Origin: Solibacillus isronensis
GTDB lineage: Bacteria > Bacillota > Bacilli > Bacillales_A > Planococcaceae
Assembly (NCBI RefSeq): GCF_023715405.1
Contig: NZ_JAMBOC010000001.1
Location: forward strand, 930,001 to 994,000
Reading direction: 5' to 3'
DNA length: 64,000 nt
This document shows positions 37,432 through 45,883 of this stretch, in pieces. A model generated the notes under the pieces. The model ran no database searches. It had not been told where the DNA came from and saw only the letters and a list, made by a program, of their open reading frames with translations. The translations under genes and the position numbers were made by a program. Position 1 is the first letter of the stretch. The number at the start of each line of letters is the position of its first letter.

Positions 37432-37472
37432 GGGGTGTGTTAAAAGCGAAACTTTTAACACGCTCCCTTTTT
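37432..37472 (+). terminator. Intrinsic terminator
   Basis: GTGTGTTAAAAG pairs with CTTTTAACACGC, closed by GGG/CCC and followed by five T. Confidence 0.88.
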
Positions 37473-37514
37473 AAAATTTTTTACCAATTACATATTTATA
37501 ATGGAGGAGTATAC

Positions 37515-37907
37515 ATGTTAAGCAAATGGCTAACATCATTAGAAGAGAATGGCGTGAAGGTTGAGACCGTCATTGAAAAGACAGAGCTTGTTGAAGGAGA
37601 TATATTAAATGGTTCTGTTTATGTGACATCACATACAGAGGATGAAGAGGATAAAATCGATTACATTTCATTACTAGTACTTTGTGAAGAATTGGATGGC
37701 GAATTATCCATTGTCGGCAAACACTCGTTTCAGTTAGTTGGCGGGATTCGATCAAAAGATGGTGAAATTATTCCATTTGAGATTATTCCAGACGAACGCT
37801 GGGTATGCGGTAAAGATGAGCAACTCATCTTGCAAACGACCGTTGTATTTTTAGATGGTATGGAAATCGAAGAAAAAGGTGTTATATCGTATAGCGCCAT
37901 TGAATAA
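37515..37907 (+). CDS. Spo0M-like arrestin-fold protein, short form
   Basis: This is a cytosolic protein of 130 residues. KVETVIEKTELVEGDILNGS resembles the N-terminal strand pair of Spo0M/arrestin-like sporulation control proteins. At 130 residues it covers only the N-terminal half of the usual 250-residue Spo0M. The rest is beta-rich with no other motif. ATG 37515 follows GGAGGAG. It could be a natural single-lobe arrestin or a truncated gene, though its clean stop and terminator favour an intact short protein. Confidence 0.65.
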   Translation: MLSKWLTSLEENGVKVETVIEKTELVEGDILNGSVYVTSHTEDEEDKIDYISLLVLCEELDGELSIVGKHSFQLVGGIRSKDGEIIPFEIIPDERWVCGKDEQLILQTTVVFLDGMEIEEKGVISYSAIE

Positions 37908-37910
37908 AAG

Positions 37911-37949
37911 AAAAGGCGTTGCTGATACTTACATACAGCAACGCCTTTT
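37911..37949. terminator. Bidirectional terminator
   Basis: AAAAGGCGTTGCTG (37911-37924) pairs perfectly with CAGCAACGCCTTTT (37936-37949). Confidence 0.92.
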
Positions 37950-37952
37950 AGT

Positions 37953-39116
37953 TTATAGTTTTATTGTGGACAGTCGTTTAACAGCTTCTTGCAGTTGCTC
38001 GACAGGCTGCACTAATGCGAGACGCATATAGCCTTCACCGGCTGTGCCAAATACCGTACCCGGCACCATCACGACACCTGTTTTTTCAATTGCCTTATAA
38101 GCAAAGTCGATGCATTTAATATCATACGGATATTTTGCCCAAACAAACATCCCGCCATCACTTGGCGCAACTTCCCAGCCGATTGATGTTAAGCCTTCCA
38201 TCAGTGTTTTATGACGGACAGAGAAGGTTTCTCTCAGTACAGTAGTAACTTGCTCGGCATTGTCCAACGCTAAAGCAGCTACTTGCTGAATCGGTTCAAA
38301 AATACCAAAATCCAGGTTCGACTTCAGCTGTTTCATAATCCCGACTAATTGTGCATTTCCAACTATGTAGGCAATACGAGTACCAGCCAGACTGAAGCTT
38401 TTCGATAAAGAGTTGATTTCCAAACCGACTTCCATCGCACCAGGTGTCGCAAGGAAGCTGATTGGGGCATCCCCCTTAAAGTAAAATTCCGAATAGGCCG
38501 CATCATGCAGAACGATAATATTATACTTTTTCGCGAATGCCACGACTTCTTCAAAATACGCGATCGATGGCATGGCTGGTACCGGGTTACCCGGCAAGTT
38601 TAAAATTAGTAATTTTGCTTTTTGGCGAATCTCTTCTGGAATGGCTGTTAAATCCGGTAAATACTGATTTTCTTTAGTTAATGGCATATAGTAAGGTGTT
38701 GCACCTGCCAAATGAATCCCTGCATCATAAGCGACATATGCAGGGTTTGTAGTAAGTACGATATCACCAGGATCGCAGAATGCGACTGGCAAATGGACTA
38801 AACCTTCCTGAGAGCCAATTGTTTGGACAACTTCAGTTTCCGGATCTAATTCAACATTGTTTACTCGTTTATAATAGCGACATACCGCTTCATTGAATGT
38901 TTGAATACCCGTTAAAGTATAGCCGTAAGAAGACGAGAGTGCCGTAAGCTCGGACATTTTTTGGCGTAAATTCTCCGCCGGAGCAATATCAGGGCTCCCA
39001 AGGCTTAAATCAATGAGTACCGTTCCTTTTTGCTCTTGCAATTTTGCATGTTTTTTTAAGTCACCAAATATAGCCGGCACAAATAATGACATTTTTTTAG
39101 ACGGTTGGATATTCAA
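37953..39116 (-). CDS. Class I/II aminotransferase (LL-DAP aminotransferase-like)
   Basis: This PLP-dependent aminotransferase has 387 residues. Typical segments are LGSPDIAPAENLR, SYGYTLTGIQTFNEAV, TNPAYVAYDAGIHLAG, LNLPGNPVPAM and NSLSKSFSLAGTRIAY, the last containing the PLP lysine. The pattern is closest to LL-diaminopimelate and related class-Ib aminotransferases. The exact substrate is uncertain. Translation begins at TTG 39116 with AAGGAGTG 7 bases upstream on the minus strand. It is monocistronic and ends at a shared terminator. Confidence 0.85.
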   Translation of the reverse strand: MNIQPSKKMSLFVPAIFGDLKKHAKLQEQKGTVLIDLSLGSPDIAPAENLRQKMSELTALSSSYGYTLTGIQTFNEAVCRYYKRVNNVELDPETEVVQTIGSQEGLVHLPVAFCDPGDIVLTTNPAYVAYDAGIHLAGATPYYMPLTKENQYLPDLTAIPEEIRQKAKLLILNLPGNPVPAMPSIAYFEEVVAFAKKYNIIVLHDAAYSEFYFKGDAPISFLATPGAMEVGLEINSLSKSFSLAGTRIAYIVGNAQLVGIMKQLKSNLDFGIFEPIQQVAALALDNAEQVTTVLRETFSVRHKTLMEGLTSIGWEVAPSDGGMFVWAKYPYDIKCIDFAYKAIEKTGVVMVPGTVFGTAGEGYMRLALVQPVEQLQEAVKRLSTIKL

Positions 39117-39298
39117 TCTTTAACACTCCTTAAAACTTTCAATTGTAAGCACCATTTTATCACACACATCACGTATAATGGGGATGAAATCAGAAAAGAG
39201 AATTAATTCACTGCATAAAGCACGAAACCGTAGTGGAATAGCAATATAGGTACTGGAAAATATTATTCTTAGGAAAATAAATGATTAAGAGGTGTAGA

Positions 39299-40099
39299 AT
39301 GAAAATCTATTCATTAAGTGGGCCAAGCGGTACTGGGAAGAGTACGAGTGCTTTACAATTTGCACATGACAATGAAATTGAAGCCATCATTGATGACGGC
39401 ATATTGATCGTAAACGGTGAAAAAGTCGCGGGGACATCCGCTAAATTTGAGAAAAACACGTTAAAAGCAGTGCGCCGCGCCATTTTGGATGATGACATAC
39501 ATAAATCGGAAGTACTGGAGGCGATTAGCTCCCATGATGTGAAATCCATTTTACTGATCGGCACATCCGACAAAATGACGAAAAGAATTGCAGCTCGGTT
39601 ACAGCTAGGAGAAATCGATGAATTTCACTATGTCCATAATATCCGAACAGAAAAGGAAATCCGCATTGCAAAATATGTGCGGGAAATTCAGGGCAAACAT
39701 GTTATGCCTGTTCCGTACCGCCAAGTAGAACAGAACTTTTTCAAACGCCTTATTCAGCGAGGGAAGGAAATTTTCTCTTCTTCACAAGTTAAGCTTGGCG
39801 AAACGACGATCGTACAGCCGGATTTTCATCAAAATAGTGTTTATATTTCTCGGAATGTATTTACCGACGTGTTGGACCATGTACTTGAGAAACAGGATAA
39901 ACTGGCAAAATTCGAAATAGCCAATATCCAAACCGACGGCGTACCGCAAATGACAATCGGGCTTTATTTAAAGTCACCTGTATCCTATGTTGTGCCGGAA
40001 TATCTATATAAACTTCAGAATGAAATTTCACAGGAATTTTCATTGCATTTCGGTATTGAACCGGAAATGATTCATGTGCAAATAAAAGGAATCAAGTGA
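39299..40099 (+). CDS. P-loop NTPase with C-terminal Asp23-like domain
   Basis: This 266-residue cytosolic protein begins with MKIYSLSGPSGTGKSTSALQ, an unambiguous Walker A at residues 8-16. The N-domain, to about residue 130, looks like a small kinase-type fold (IDDGILIVNGEKVAG, ILLIGTSDKMTKRIA). The C-terminal half, from QNSVYISRNVFTDVL to the end, resembles the Asp23/alkaline-shock domain. The combination is conserved in Bacillales as far as I recall, but its role is unknown. ATG 39299 is set by AAGAGGTG at 39287-39294. Confidence 0.8.
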   Translation: MKIYSLSGPSGTGKSTSALQFAHDNEIEAIIDDGILIVNGEKVAGTSAKFEKNTLKAVRRAILDDDIHKSEVLEAISSHDVKSILLIGTSDKMTKRIAARLQLGEIDEFHYVHNIRTEKEIRIAKYVREIQGKHVMPVPYRQVEQNFFKRLIQRGKEIFSSSQVKLGETTIVQPDFHQNSVYISRNVFTDVLDHVLEKQDKLAKFEIANIQTDGVPQMTIGLYLKSPVSYVVPEYLYKLQNEISQEFSLHFGIEPEMIHVQIKGIK

Positions 40100-40108
40100 A
40101 TAGTAATA

Positions 40109-40142
40109 AGAGGAGTTGGCATGTATATGTCAGCTCTTTTTA
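40109..40142 (+). terminator. Intrinsic terminator
   Basis: GAGTTG pairs with CAGCTC, flanked by an A-rich left side and a T-tract. Confidence 0.65.
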
Positions 40143-40267
40143 TATGGAGAATATTGTATAATAAATTTGTAGTTTCTATTTTTAGATGATTAAGTATATT
40201 CTAATTATCAAGTACTGATTGGATCAAATCTTTTAAAGTTGCAATGAGAATATAAGGGGGAAATGAG

Positions 40268-41632
40268 ATGAATTACATGGAACAGCTACAGCAAATTTTA
40301 ACACATGAGCAAGTGACAACAAATGAAGTGTTACGTACACAACATGGGAGAGATGAGTCTTATCATGAACCGCATTTACCGGATGTTGTTGTCTACCCGA
40401 AAACTCCAAAGGAAGTAAGCGAAATTGTAGCGCTTGCAAATGAACAGCGCATTCCAGTAGTGCCATTTGGTCTTGGTACAAGTCTAGAAGGACATGTGAT
40501 TCCTTATCAAGGCGGAATCTCTTTGGATTTATCGCTTATGAATGCCGTATTGGAAGTAAGACCGGAAGATTTTCTTGTAAAGGTCCAACCAGGTGTCACG
40601 CGCAGCCAGCTAAATAAAGAATTAAAGAAATATGGCTTATTCTTTTCAGTCGATCCGGGTGCCGATGCGACATTAGGCGGAATGGCTGCGACGAATGCGA
40701 GTGGAACAACTTCTGTACGCTACGGCATCATGCGTGACCAAGTCCGTGATTTAGAAGTGGTTTTGGCAAATGGTGATGTAATCCATACTGGAGGATTGGC
40801 CGCGAAATCTTCTTCAGGCTATCATTTGAATGGTTTAATGGTCGGTTCCGAGGGGACACTTGGGGTCATTACTGAATTGACATTGCGTGTATTCGGGATT
40901 CCGGAAAGCATTGTTGCCGGCCGCGCGACATTTGAGACGATACAGAAAGCGGTCGATGCTGTTGTTTCATTAAAACAAGCCGGTATACCAATGGCCCGAA
41001 TGGAACTTGTCGATAAACAAAGTATTGAAAAAGTAAACTTTGCTTCCGGAACAAATTTCCCCGAGACTCCAACGCTATTCTTGGAGTTCCATGGTAATGA
41101 GGCAGGTTTGCAGTCAGATGTTATTTTTGCGACTGAATTATTGAACGACAATGGCTGTATTGAGCTGGCATTTGAACAGGACGAACGTGCGCGCAATCAA
41201 TTATGGGAGCTACGACATAACATGGCTTATACATATATTCATTCCGCACCAGGGAAAAAACTGATGTCTACAGATGTTGTTGTACCAATTAACTCATTGC
41301 CGGACGCGATTCAAAATTCCCGCGAGAAAATTGAAAACATGCAGATTGACGCGGGGATTGTCGGGCATGTAGGAGACGGCAATTATCATATATTGCTGAT
41401 GGTAGATATGGAAAGTAAAGAAGAGATTGCAAGAGCAAAAGAACTGAATGAACATGTCGTTGAATACGCCTTGTCACTTGGTGGCACTTGTACGGGAGAA
41501 CATGGTGTAGGTTATGGTAAGAAAAAGTACCAACAGCAAGAACACGGACTTGCCTACATGTGGATGAAAGAGATTAAACGGGTATTTGATCCGAACAACA
41601 TTATGAACCCCGGCAAAATTTTTCTTGATTAG
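40268..41632 (+). CDS. glcD: GlcD-type FAD-linked oxidase (glycolate/D-lactate dehydrogenase)
   Basis: This flavoprotein of 454 residues oxidises a 2-hydroxy acid, either glycolate or D-lactate. The FAD-binding part contains PFGLGTSLEGHVIP, DPGADATLGGMAATNASGT and GLMVGSEGTLGVITE. The C-terminal FAD_oxidase_C part has GHVGDGNYH and the catalytic-type GTCTGEHGVGYGKK. No iron-sulphur partner (GlcF) lies adjacent, so it may act alone with a quinone or cytochrome acceptor. AAGGGGGAAATGAG precedes the ATG. The substrate cannot be fixed from sequence. Confidence 0.9.
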   Translation: MNYMEQLQQILTHEQVTTNEVLRTQHGRDESYHEPHLPDVVVYPKTPKEVSEIVALANEQRIPVVPFGLGTSLEGHVIPYQGGISLDLSLMNAVLEVRPEDFLVKVQPGVTRSQLNKELKKYGLFFSVDPGADATLGGMAATNASGTTSVRYGIMRDQVRDLEVVLANGDVIHTGGLAAKSSSGYHLNGLMVGSEGTLGVITELTLRVFGIPESIVAGRATFETIQKAVDAVVSLKQAGIPMARMELVDKQSIEKVNFASGTNFPETPTLFLEFHGNEAGLQSDVIFATELLNDNGCIELAFEQDERARNQLWELRHNMAYTYIHSAPGKKLMSTDVVVPINSLPDAIQNSREKIENMQIDAGIVGHVGDGNYHILLMVDMESKEEIARAKELNEHVVEYALSLGGTCTGEHGVGYGKKKYQQQEHGLAYMWMKEIKRVFDPNNIMNPGKIFLD

Positions 41633-41810
41633 TGGTTGAACGATTTGTCGAAATTCGCTACAGTTACAGAACTTAAATAAAAAACAATTGAACTACAGGC
41701 AATTCAACAGCATTTGACAAGCGTCTTGTTAAAAACAGCTCAAACGACTTTGTATATTCTGCACGAATGGCGTCTAATTAAGGAACTTTAATTTGATGCA
41801 TTCCTAACGA

Positions 41811-41846
41811 AAAAACTGCCTCGCATAAAGGAGGCAGTTTTTTTAT
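41811..41846. terminator. Bidirectional terminator
   Basis: AAAAAACTGCCTC pairs with GAGGCAGTTTTTTT between two convergent genes. Confidence 0.9.
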
Positions 41847-42646
41847 TGTTTTGGAAGCTGTCTTGTGAAAACCGGCTGACGTTTTTCAACAAATGCACGA
41901 ACACCTTCAGAAAAGTCTCTTTCGGAAACAAATGGTGTTGATCTTTCCCATAAAACAGGGGCCGAATCCACACATTCTTTAACCGAGCGTTTTACTGCTA
42001 ATAAGGAATCAGGTGACATTCCGGCAACAAGCTTACCCATACGGATTGCAAAACGGTTCAGATCTTTTTCGGCAACTAAATAATTGAGCATTCCAGCTTT
42101 AAATGCTTCTTCTGCTTTATACATTCGTCCAGTGAATACAAAATCTTTCGTTGCGGATGGTCCGACCAAATCGACTAATCGCTTAGCGAATTTATTATTC
42201 AAAGTAATGCCGAGCTTACCGACCGGGATGCCCATTTTCGCTTTGTCCGAGCCGATACGAATATCACATGCAAGGGCAAGCTCCAGCCCAGCACCCATTG
42301 CCGGTCCGTTAATGACACCAATCACCGGAATCGGCAAGTTTTCTATTGTCGAAATCGTTTTTTCCATATGCACGAAGGCTTCTTCCGCTTTTTCCAGAGA
42401 AATCGAATTAAATTCTTTAATATCCGAGCCTGCTGTAAAGTTCTCGCCAGATCCGCGCAATAACAGCACCTTGTTTTTTGGATTTTCCAATGTACGCAAT
42501 GCAATTTTGGCAAGCTGATCCCACATATTCGCCGTTAATGCATTTTTAAGTTGCGGGCGATGAATCGTAATAATGGCGAGCCCCGCAGTTTCCTGATAAA
42601 TGATTTTCGCTTCTTCTGCTTCAAGTCTTGTCGTACGTACTTGCAT
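41843..42646 (-). CDS. Enoyl-CoA hydratase/isomerase family protein
   Basis: This crotonase-fold protein of 267 residues has the CoA/oxyanion segments HRPQLKNALTANM, GSGENFTAGSDIKEF and INGPAMGAGLELALACDIRI, and the Glu-containing region near residue 140. It probably hydrates or isomerises a short-chain enoyl-CoA in fatty-acid or amino-acid breakdown. AAGGGGGA precedes the ATG on the minus strand. It is monocistronic, with no other beta-oxidation gene beside it, so the precise reaction is open. Confidence 0.9.
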   Translation of the reverse strand: MQVRTTRLEAEEAKIIYQETAGLAIITIHRPQLKNALTANMWDQLAKIALRTLENPKNKVLLLRGSGENFTAGSDIKEFNSISLEKAEEAFVHMEKTISTIENLPIPVIGVINGPAMGAGLELALACDIRIGSDKAKMGIPVGKLGITLNNKFAKRLVDLVGPSATKDFVFTGRMYKAEEAFKAGMLNYLVAEKDLNRFAIRMGKLVAGMSPDSLLAVKRSVKECVDSAPVLWERSTPFVSERDFSEGVRAFVEKRQPVFTRQLPKQ

Positions 42647-42818
42647 TGATGGTCCCCCTTAATTATGTATACATAGTCATTATAGACGAAACAATATACA
42701 ATAACATGCATTCCGGATGGTTCAAGTAAATATATCGAATATTCAGCAATTTCATGTATGAAATCCGTGTAATTATTACCACTTCGCATGTTACAATATA
42801 AAGAAAGGGGCGAAAAAT

Positions 42819-43688
42819 GTGGAAGAAATCCAACCGTATGTTAAAGCGTTTACAGCTTACTTGAAGTCATTAAATAAATCCTTTCATACGACGAAACAAT
42901 ATACATTGGACGCAAAGCAATTCGCGGAAATCATTCAACATGAGAATCAGATTAATGAAGCATTGCAACTTTATTCAAAAATGATTCAGGAAAAGTATCC
43001 TTCGTTCAATTCGGTCAACCGCAAATTCGCATCCATTCGCCATTTCCTTACTTTCTTACAGCTGCGCGGTGTGATTTCCGTATATAACGAAGAAATCATT
43101 GCTCCGTTGACAAAGCAGGAAACGGAACTGAATGTACTGAAGGAAAAGCAATTTAATCGGGCATTAGCCTATTGGCCGAAACAGTATGAGATTGCGTTAA
43201 ATGAGGAACATGAATGGCTTGCATTACGCAATACCGTCATTGTTTTTACCATTGCGGAGCTTGGTATTAAACCAGCAGAACTTGTGCGGATGGAATGGAA
43301 GCATATCCATGCCGAAAAGCGAGAAATCATTGTACTGGCTTCGAAAAGTTACCGTGTTTTGCAGTGTTCAAAAAAACTGCTCGAACTGCTTGAAGACTAT
43401 AAACGCCATACAATTGAATTCATGCCGCTAACGGAGCAGTCACCGTATGTTTGGCTCGGTGTCGGTAATAAAATGGGGGAGCCGGTCACCGTCAAAACGA
43501 TCGAACGGATTTTTAAGTCGATGTCCGAACAGCTCCAATTTAAAGTGACCGCTACCAATATGCGCTATCATGCAATTCAAAAACTATTAACAAAAAAAGA
43601 GGATCCAAAAGTTTTGTATGAGCAGTTCGGCTATGCGAGAAAAGGCGTCCTGCTTGAACGAGAACAACGATTCCCGAAAAACGGCTAG
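42819..43688 (+). CDS. Degenerate tyrosine-recombinase-like protein
   Basis: This 289-residue protein has the two-part layout of XerC/XerD. An N-terminal SAM-like core-binding domain covers residues 1-90 and a catalytic-like domain follows. Key residues are missing: the first catalytic Arg is Lys151 in LGIKPAELVRM, the HxLR motif reads TNMR with only Arg249 left, and no LGH or YTH segment with the nucleophilic Tyr is present. It is an intact, well-expressed-looking frame (GTG 42819 after AAAGGGG), so it may be a DNA-binding derivative rather than a decayed gene. The next gene follows closely. Confidence 0.75.
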   Translation: MEEIQPYVKAFTAYLKSLNKSFHTTKQYTLDAKQFAEIIQHENQINEALQLYSKMIQEKYPSFNSVNRKFASIRHFLTFLQLRGVISVYNEEIIAPLTKQETELNVLKEKQFNRALAYWPKQYEIALNEEHEWLALRNTVIVFTIAELGIKPAELVRMEWKHIHAEKREIIVLASKSYRVLQCSKKLLELLEDYKRHTIEFMPLTEQSPYVWLGVGNKMGEPVTVKTIERIFKSMSEQLQFKVTATNMRYHAIQKLLTKKEDPKVLYEQFGYARKGVLLEREQRFPKNG

Positions 43689-43726
43689 TAATTAATATGA
43701 TTGATGAAAGATTGAGAGGGAATACA

Positions 43727-44131
43727 ATGGCAATTTCAATGATGGAAGCATATACGATTGAATTATTAAAAACTCATCCTTATACATTTGAACAAGTTAA
43801 ACACTTTATTGAAAATGACGAAATGTATCTATTAACAGATACTTATGATATAGATCCAGATAGTTTGAAAATTTTATTGAATGAAAAGGCTGAAGAGATG
43901 GAACGGGCTTTTGCAGGAAACTATAAGGTGAAATTTGTAACGATCAATGGTTTGAAAAACTTGCTGCGCATGCGTTTTCAAATTTCCGATGACCAGTATG
44001 AACTGCTGCCTGAAGGGAACGGTCTGCAATCATTAAAAGTCGATCCGATCACTGAACAGCACATTCGCGGAATGCTTTCTTCAAACTGGAAAGTCGAGCG
44101 TAATGGGGAACTAATTACATTATTTGTCTAG
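43727..44131 (+). CDS. Hypothetical protein, 134 aa
   Basis: I do not recognise this protein. It is soluble, acidic and mostly helical at the N-terminus (YTIELLKTHPYTFEQVKHFI) with strands at the C-terminus. It has no cysteine motif or signal peptide. The start at ATG 43727 follows GAGAGGGA. An upstream ATG at 43697 lacks a binding site. It lies 38 bases after the degenerate recombinase gene, so the two are probably cotranscribed and may act together. Confidence 0.75.
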   Translation: MAISMMEAYTIELLKTHPYTFEQVKHFIENDEMYLLTDTYDIDPDSLKILLNEKAEEMERAFAGNYKVKFVTINGLKNLLRMRFQISDDQYELLPEGNGLQSLKVDPITEQHIRGMLSSNWKVERNGELITLFV

Positions 44132-44140
44132 TTGGTATAA

Positions 44141-44184
44141 AAAGGGGATATGGGAACAGTCAATTGACTCATCCCATACCCCCT
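44141..44184. terminator. Bidirectional terminator
   Basis: AAAGGGGATATGGGA pairs, with one mismatch, to TCCCATACCCCCTT between convergent genes. Confidence 0.85.
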
Positions 44185-45606
44185 TTAGCGTTGTCGTCGC
44201 CTGTTTATTTTCCCGTAATAGCTAATTGAATATTTATAAACCTGGTTTAAAATGAGCAGTGCCAGCGTCAGTAAGCCGATAACCATCAGTATAAGTGCGA
44301 TCCATTCAAAGAAAGTAAAACTAAAAATTTCGGATAGTTTAAATGGCTCTGCCAGCATTTCAATGACAAGGTTCATTCCGTATATACCGGAAATCATACT
44401 GAAAATCGTTAAAATAAAAATCAGTTTATTTAACCGGTCTGTTGAACGGTCTTCCTGTATCCGGTACAGTTCTTCTAGCGTTTCTTTCGTCTCGCGGTAT
44501 AGTCCGTCAATACGGAATACTTTCCTGAAATAGTGCGAGATTTCCTTCCCCTCTGTACGTGCCGATACCTCAGTAAAATAATACCTCGATGCAAACTTCG
44601 TAATCTGTTCGATTAACTCCTTTACAATATCCTTATCTTTTGAAAACTTTAATTCACTATGTTCGAATACGAGCTTTAACAACATCAGCTTATAAAAATA
44701 GTGAATAAGCAATGTATAGTAAGAGACTGAGTGAAAGCTGTTTAAATTTTTATACATGCTTTTGTCATCTACGGATGATAGGTGAATATGGCCTTGCAAT
44801 GTTGTAATAATATGAAATTTTGGTGCCCATCTTTCGTAGCAATGTTCCTCAACAAAGCGTTTGATATACTCCTCATTTGTACTCGAAATATAAGGACCCC
44901 CTTTGCTGTCCCGACCATTTAATTGTCCTGCCCGATACAGTAAATGTTCATCGATTTCCGCGTCTTCTCCCATATGAAAAAAAGCACTGACATACATGCG
45001 CTCATCTTCAAAAAATGGGATTTTGCTTATGTTTTTGTGAATTGATGAATAATCAACAAAATAATTTTCCAAAAATGGGGCGATTTTTTTTAATAATAAT
45101 TCGTCTGTATTATTAAAGAAAAAATTGTCGTAATAAATTTCCGTACCAAGCTCTTCATCAATTTTTGGCCGCAGCACTCTAAAAAAATGACCGAATGATA
45201 ACGCGGCATTCATATCGACATTATCCGCCAACTGAATTCTCAGCGCTAAAATTCCAATACCAAATGGACACAGATTAATATCCGCACTCAATAACGTAAA
45301 TGGAATTTCATCGAATGCCGTCTTCATTTTTCCTTCACATTGGATTTTTTTCGAGTAACGGTTGAAGTTTCGTACGGAAATTTCGTCATTCAATAATTTC
45401 TCCTCCATGAAAGGATAAAAGAATTGCGTTAACAATTGGGGGGATACTTTAATATCGGGTCCGTAAAGTGTTTCGTTAAATTCCTCTTCATCGATCGTAA
45501 AGTGATAAAATTTGTTGCGCTTTAATACTTGCTGTAACTTTTCAAAATCGTACTGTCGATAATTGAAAGGATAATAAAAAACATAGTGGGTTTTTAGCGA
45601 ATTCAT
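44185..45606 (-). CDS. CorA-like membrane protein
   Basis: This 473-residue protein has a long cytosolic N-terminal domain and two C-terminal transmembrane helices (about 395-415 and 435-458). Just after the first helix sits GIYGMN, the pore signature of CorA/Mrs2 Mg2+ channels. The cytosolic domain is larger than and unlike standard CorA, and the preceding helix (LEELYRIQEDRSTDRLNKL) fits the CorA stalk. It is probably a divergent divalent-cation channel. GGAGGTGAAAGG precedes the ATG at 45606. Confidence 0.75.
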   Translation of the reverse strand: MNSLKTHYVFYYPFNYRQYDFEKLQQVLKRNKFYHFTIDEEEFNETLYGPDIKVSPQLLTQFFYPFMEEKLLNDEISVRNFNRYSKKIQCEGKMKTAFDEIPFTLLSADINLCPFGIGILALRIQLADNVDMNAALSFGHFFRVLRPKIDEELGTEIYYDNFFFNNTDELLLKKIAPFLENYFVDYSSIHKNISKIPFFEDERMYVSAFFHMGEDAEIDEHLLYRAGQLNGRDSKGGPYISSTNEEYIKRFVEEHCYERWAPKFHIITTLQGHIHLSSVDDKSMYKNLNSFHSVSYYTLLIHYFYKLMLLKLVFEHSELKFSKDKDIVKELIEQITKFASRYYFTEVSARTEGKEISHYFRKVFRIDGLYRETKETLEELYRIQEDRSTDRLNKLIFILTIFSMISGIYGMNLVIEMLAEPFKLSEIFSFTFFEWIALILMVIGLLTLALLILNQVYKYSISYYGKINRRRQR

Positions 45607-45679
45607 CCTTTCACCTCCTGGAACATCTATTCCCAAAATTCGATAAATTTAACCAAAAAGGGCTTCGACAGAAATCGAT

Positions 45680-45735
45680 CTCAGACGATTCGACACGGGT
45701 CATCATACACGATTCGACATTTCACTTCGTCTGAG
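45680..45735. repeat. Inverted repeat with internal direct repeats
   Basis: CTCAGACGA (45680-45688) pairs with TCGTCTGAG (45727-45735). Between them ACGATTCGACA occurs twice (45685-45695 and 45709-45719). It lies in the divergent region between the CorA-like and recombinase genes. Confidence 0.7.
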
Positions 45736-45809
45736 AGCGAAATCGCGAAACAAGAACATATGTTTCTATTTATTGTCGAAAAACCGCTTAAATCTACTAA
45801 ATTAGCAAT

Positions 45810-45843
45810 AATGTTCCCAAATATGAATTTGGGAACATTTTTT
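45810..45843 (+). terminator. Orphan plus-strand terminator
   Basis: AATGTTCCCAAAT (45810-45822) pairs perfectly with ATTTGGGAACATT (45827-45839), followed by T. No annotated plus-strand gene ends here, so it may close a small RNA that includes the upstream inverted repeat. Confidence 0.85.
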
Positions 45844-45844
45844 A

Positions 45845-45853
45845 TGCTATAAT
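45845..45853 (+). promoter_or_regulatory. Extended -10 promoter of the recombinase gene
   Basis: TGC followed by a perfect TATAAT (45848-45853), immediately after the orphan terminator and about 14 bases before the AAGGGGA ribosome binding site. Confidence 0.65.
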
Positions 45854-45883
45854 TAGAGCGAAATAGAAGGGGATTGGACGAAA

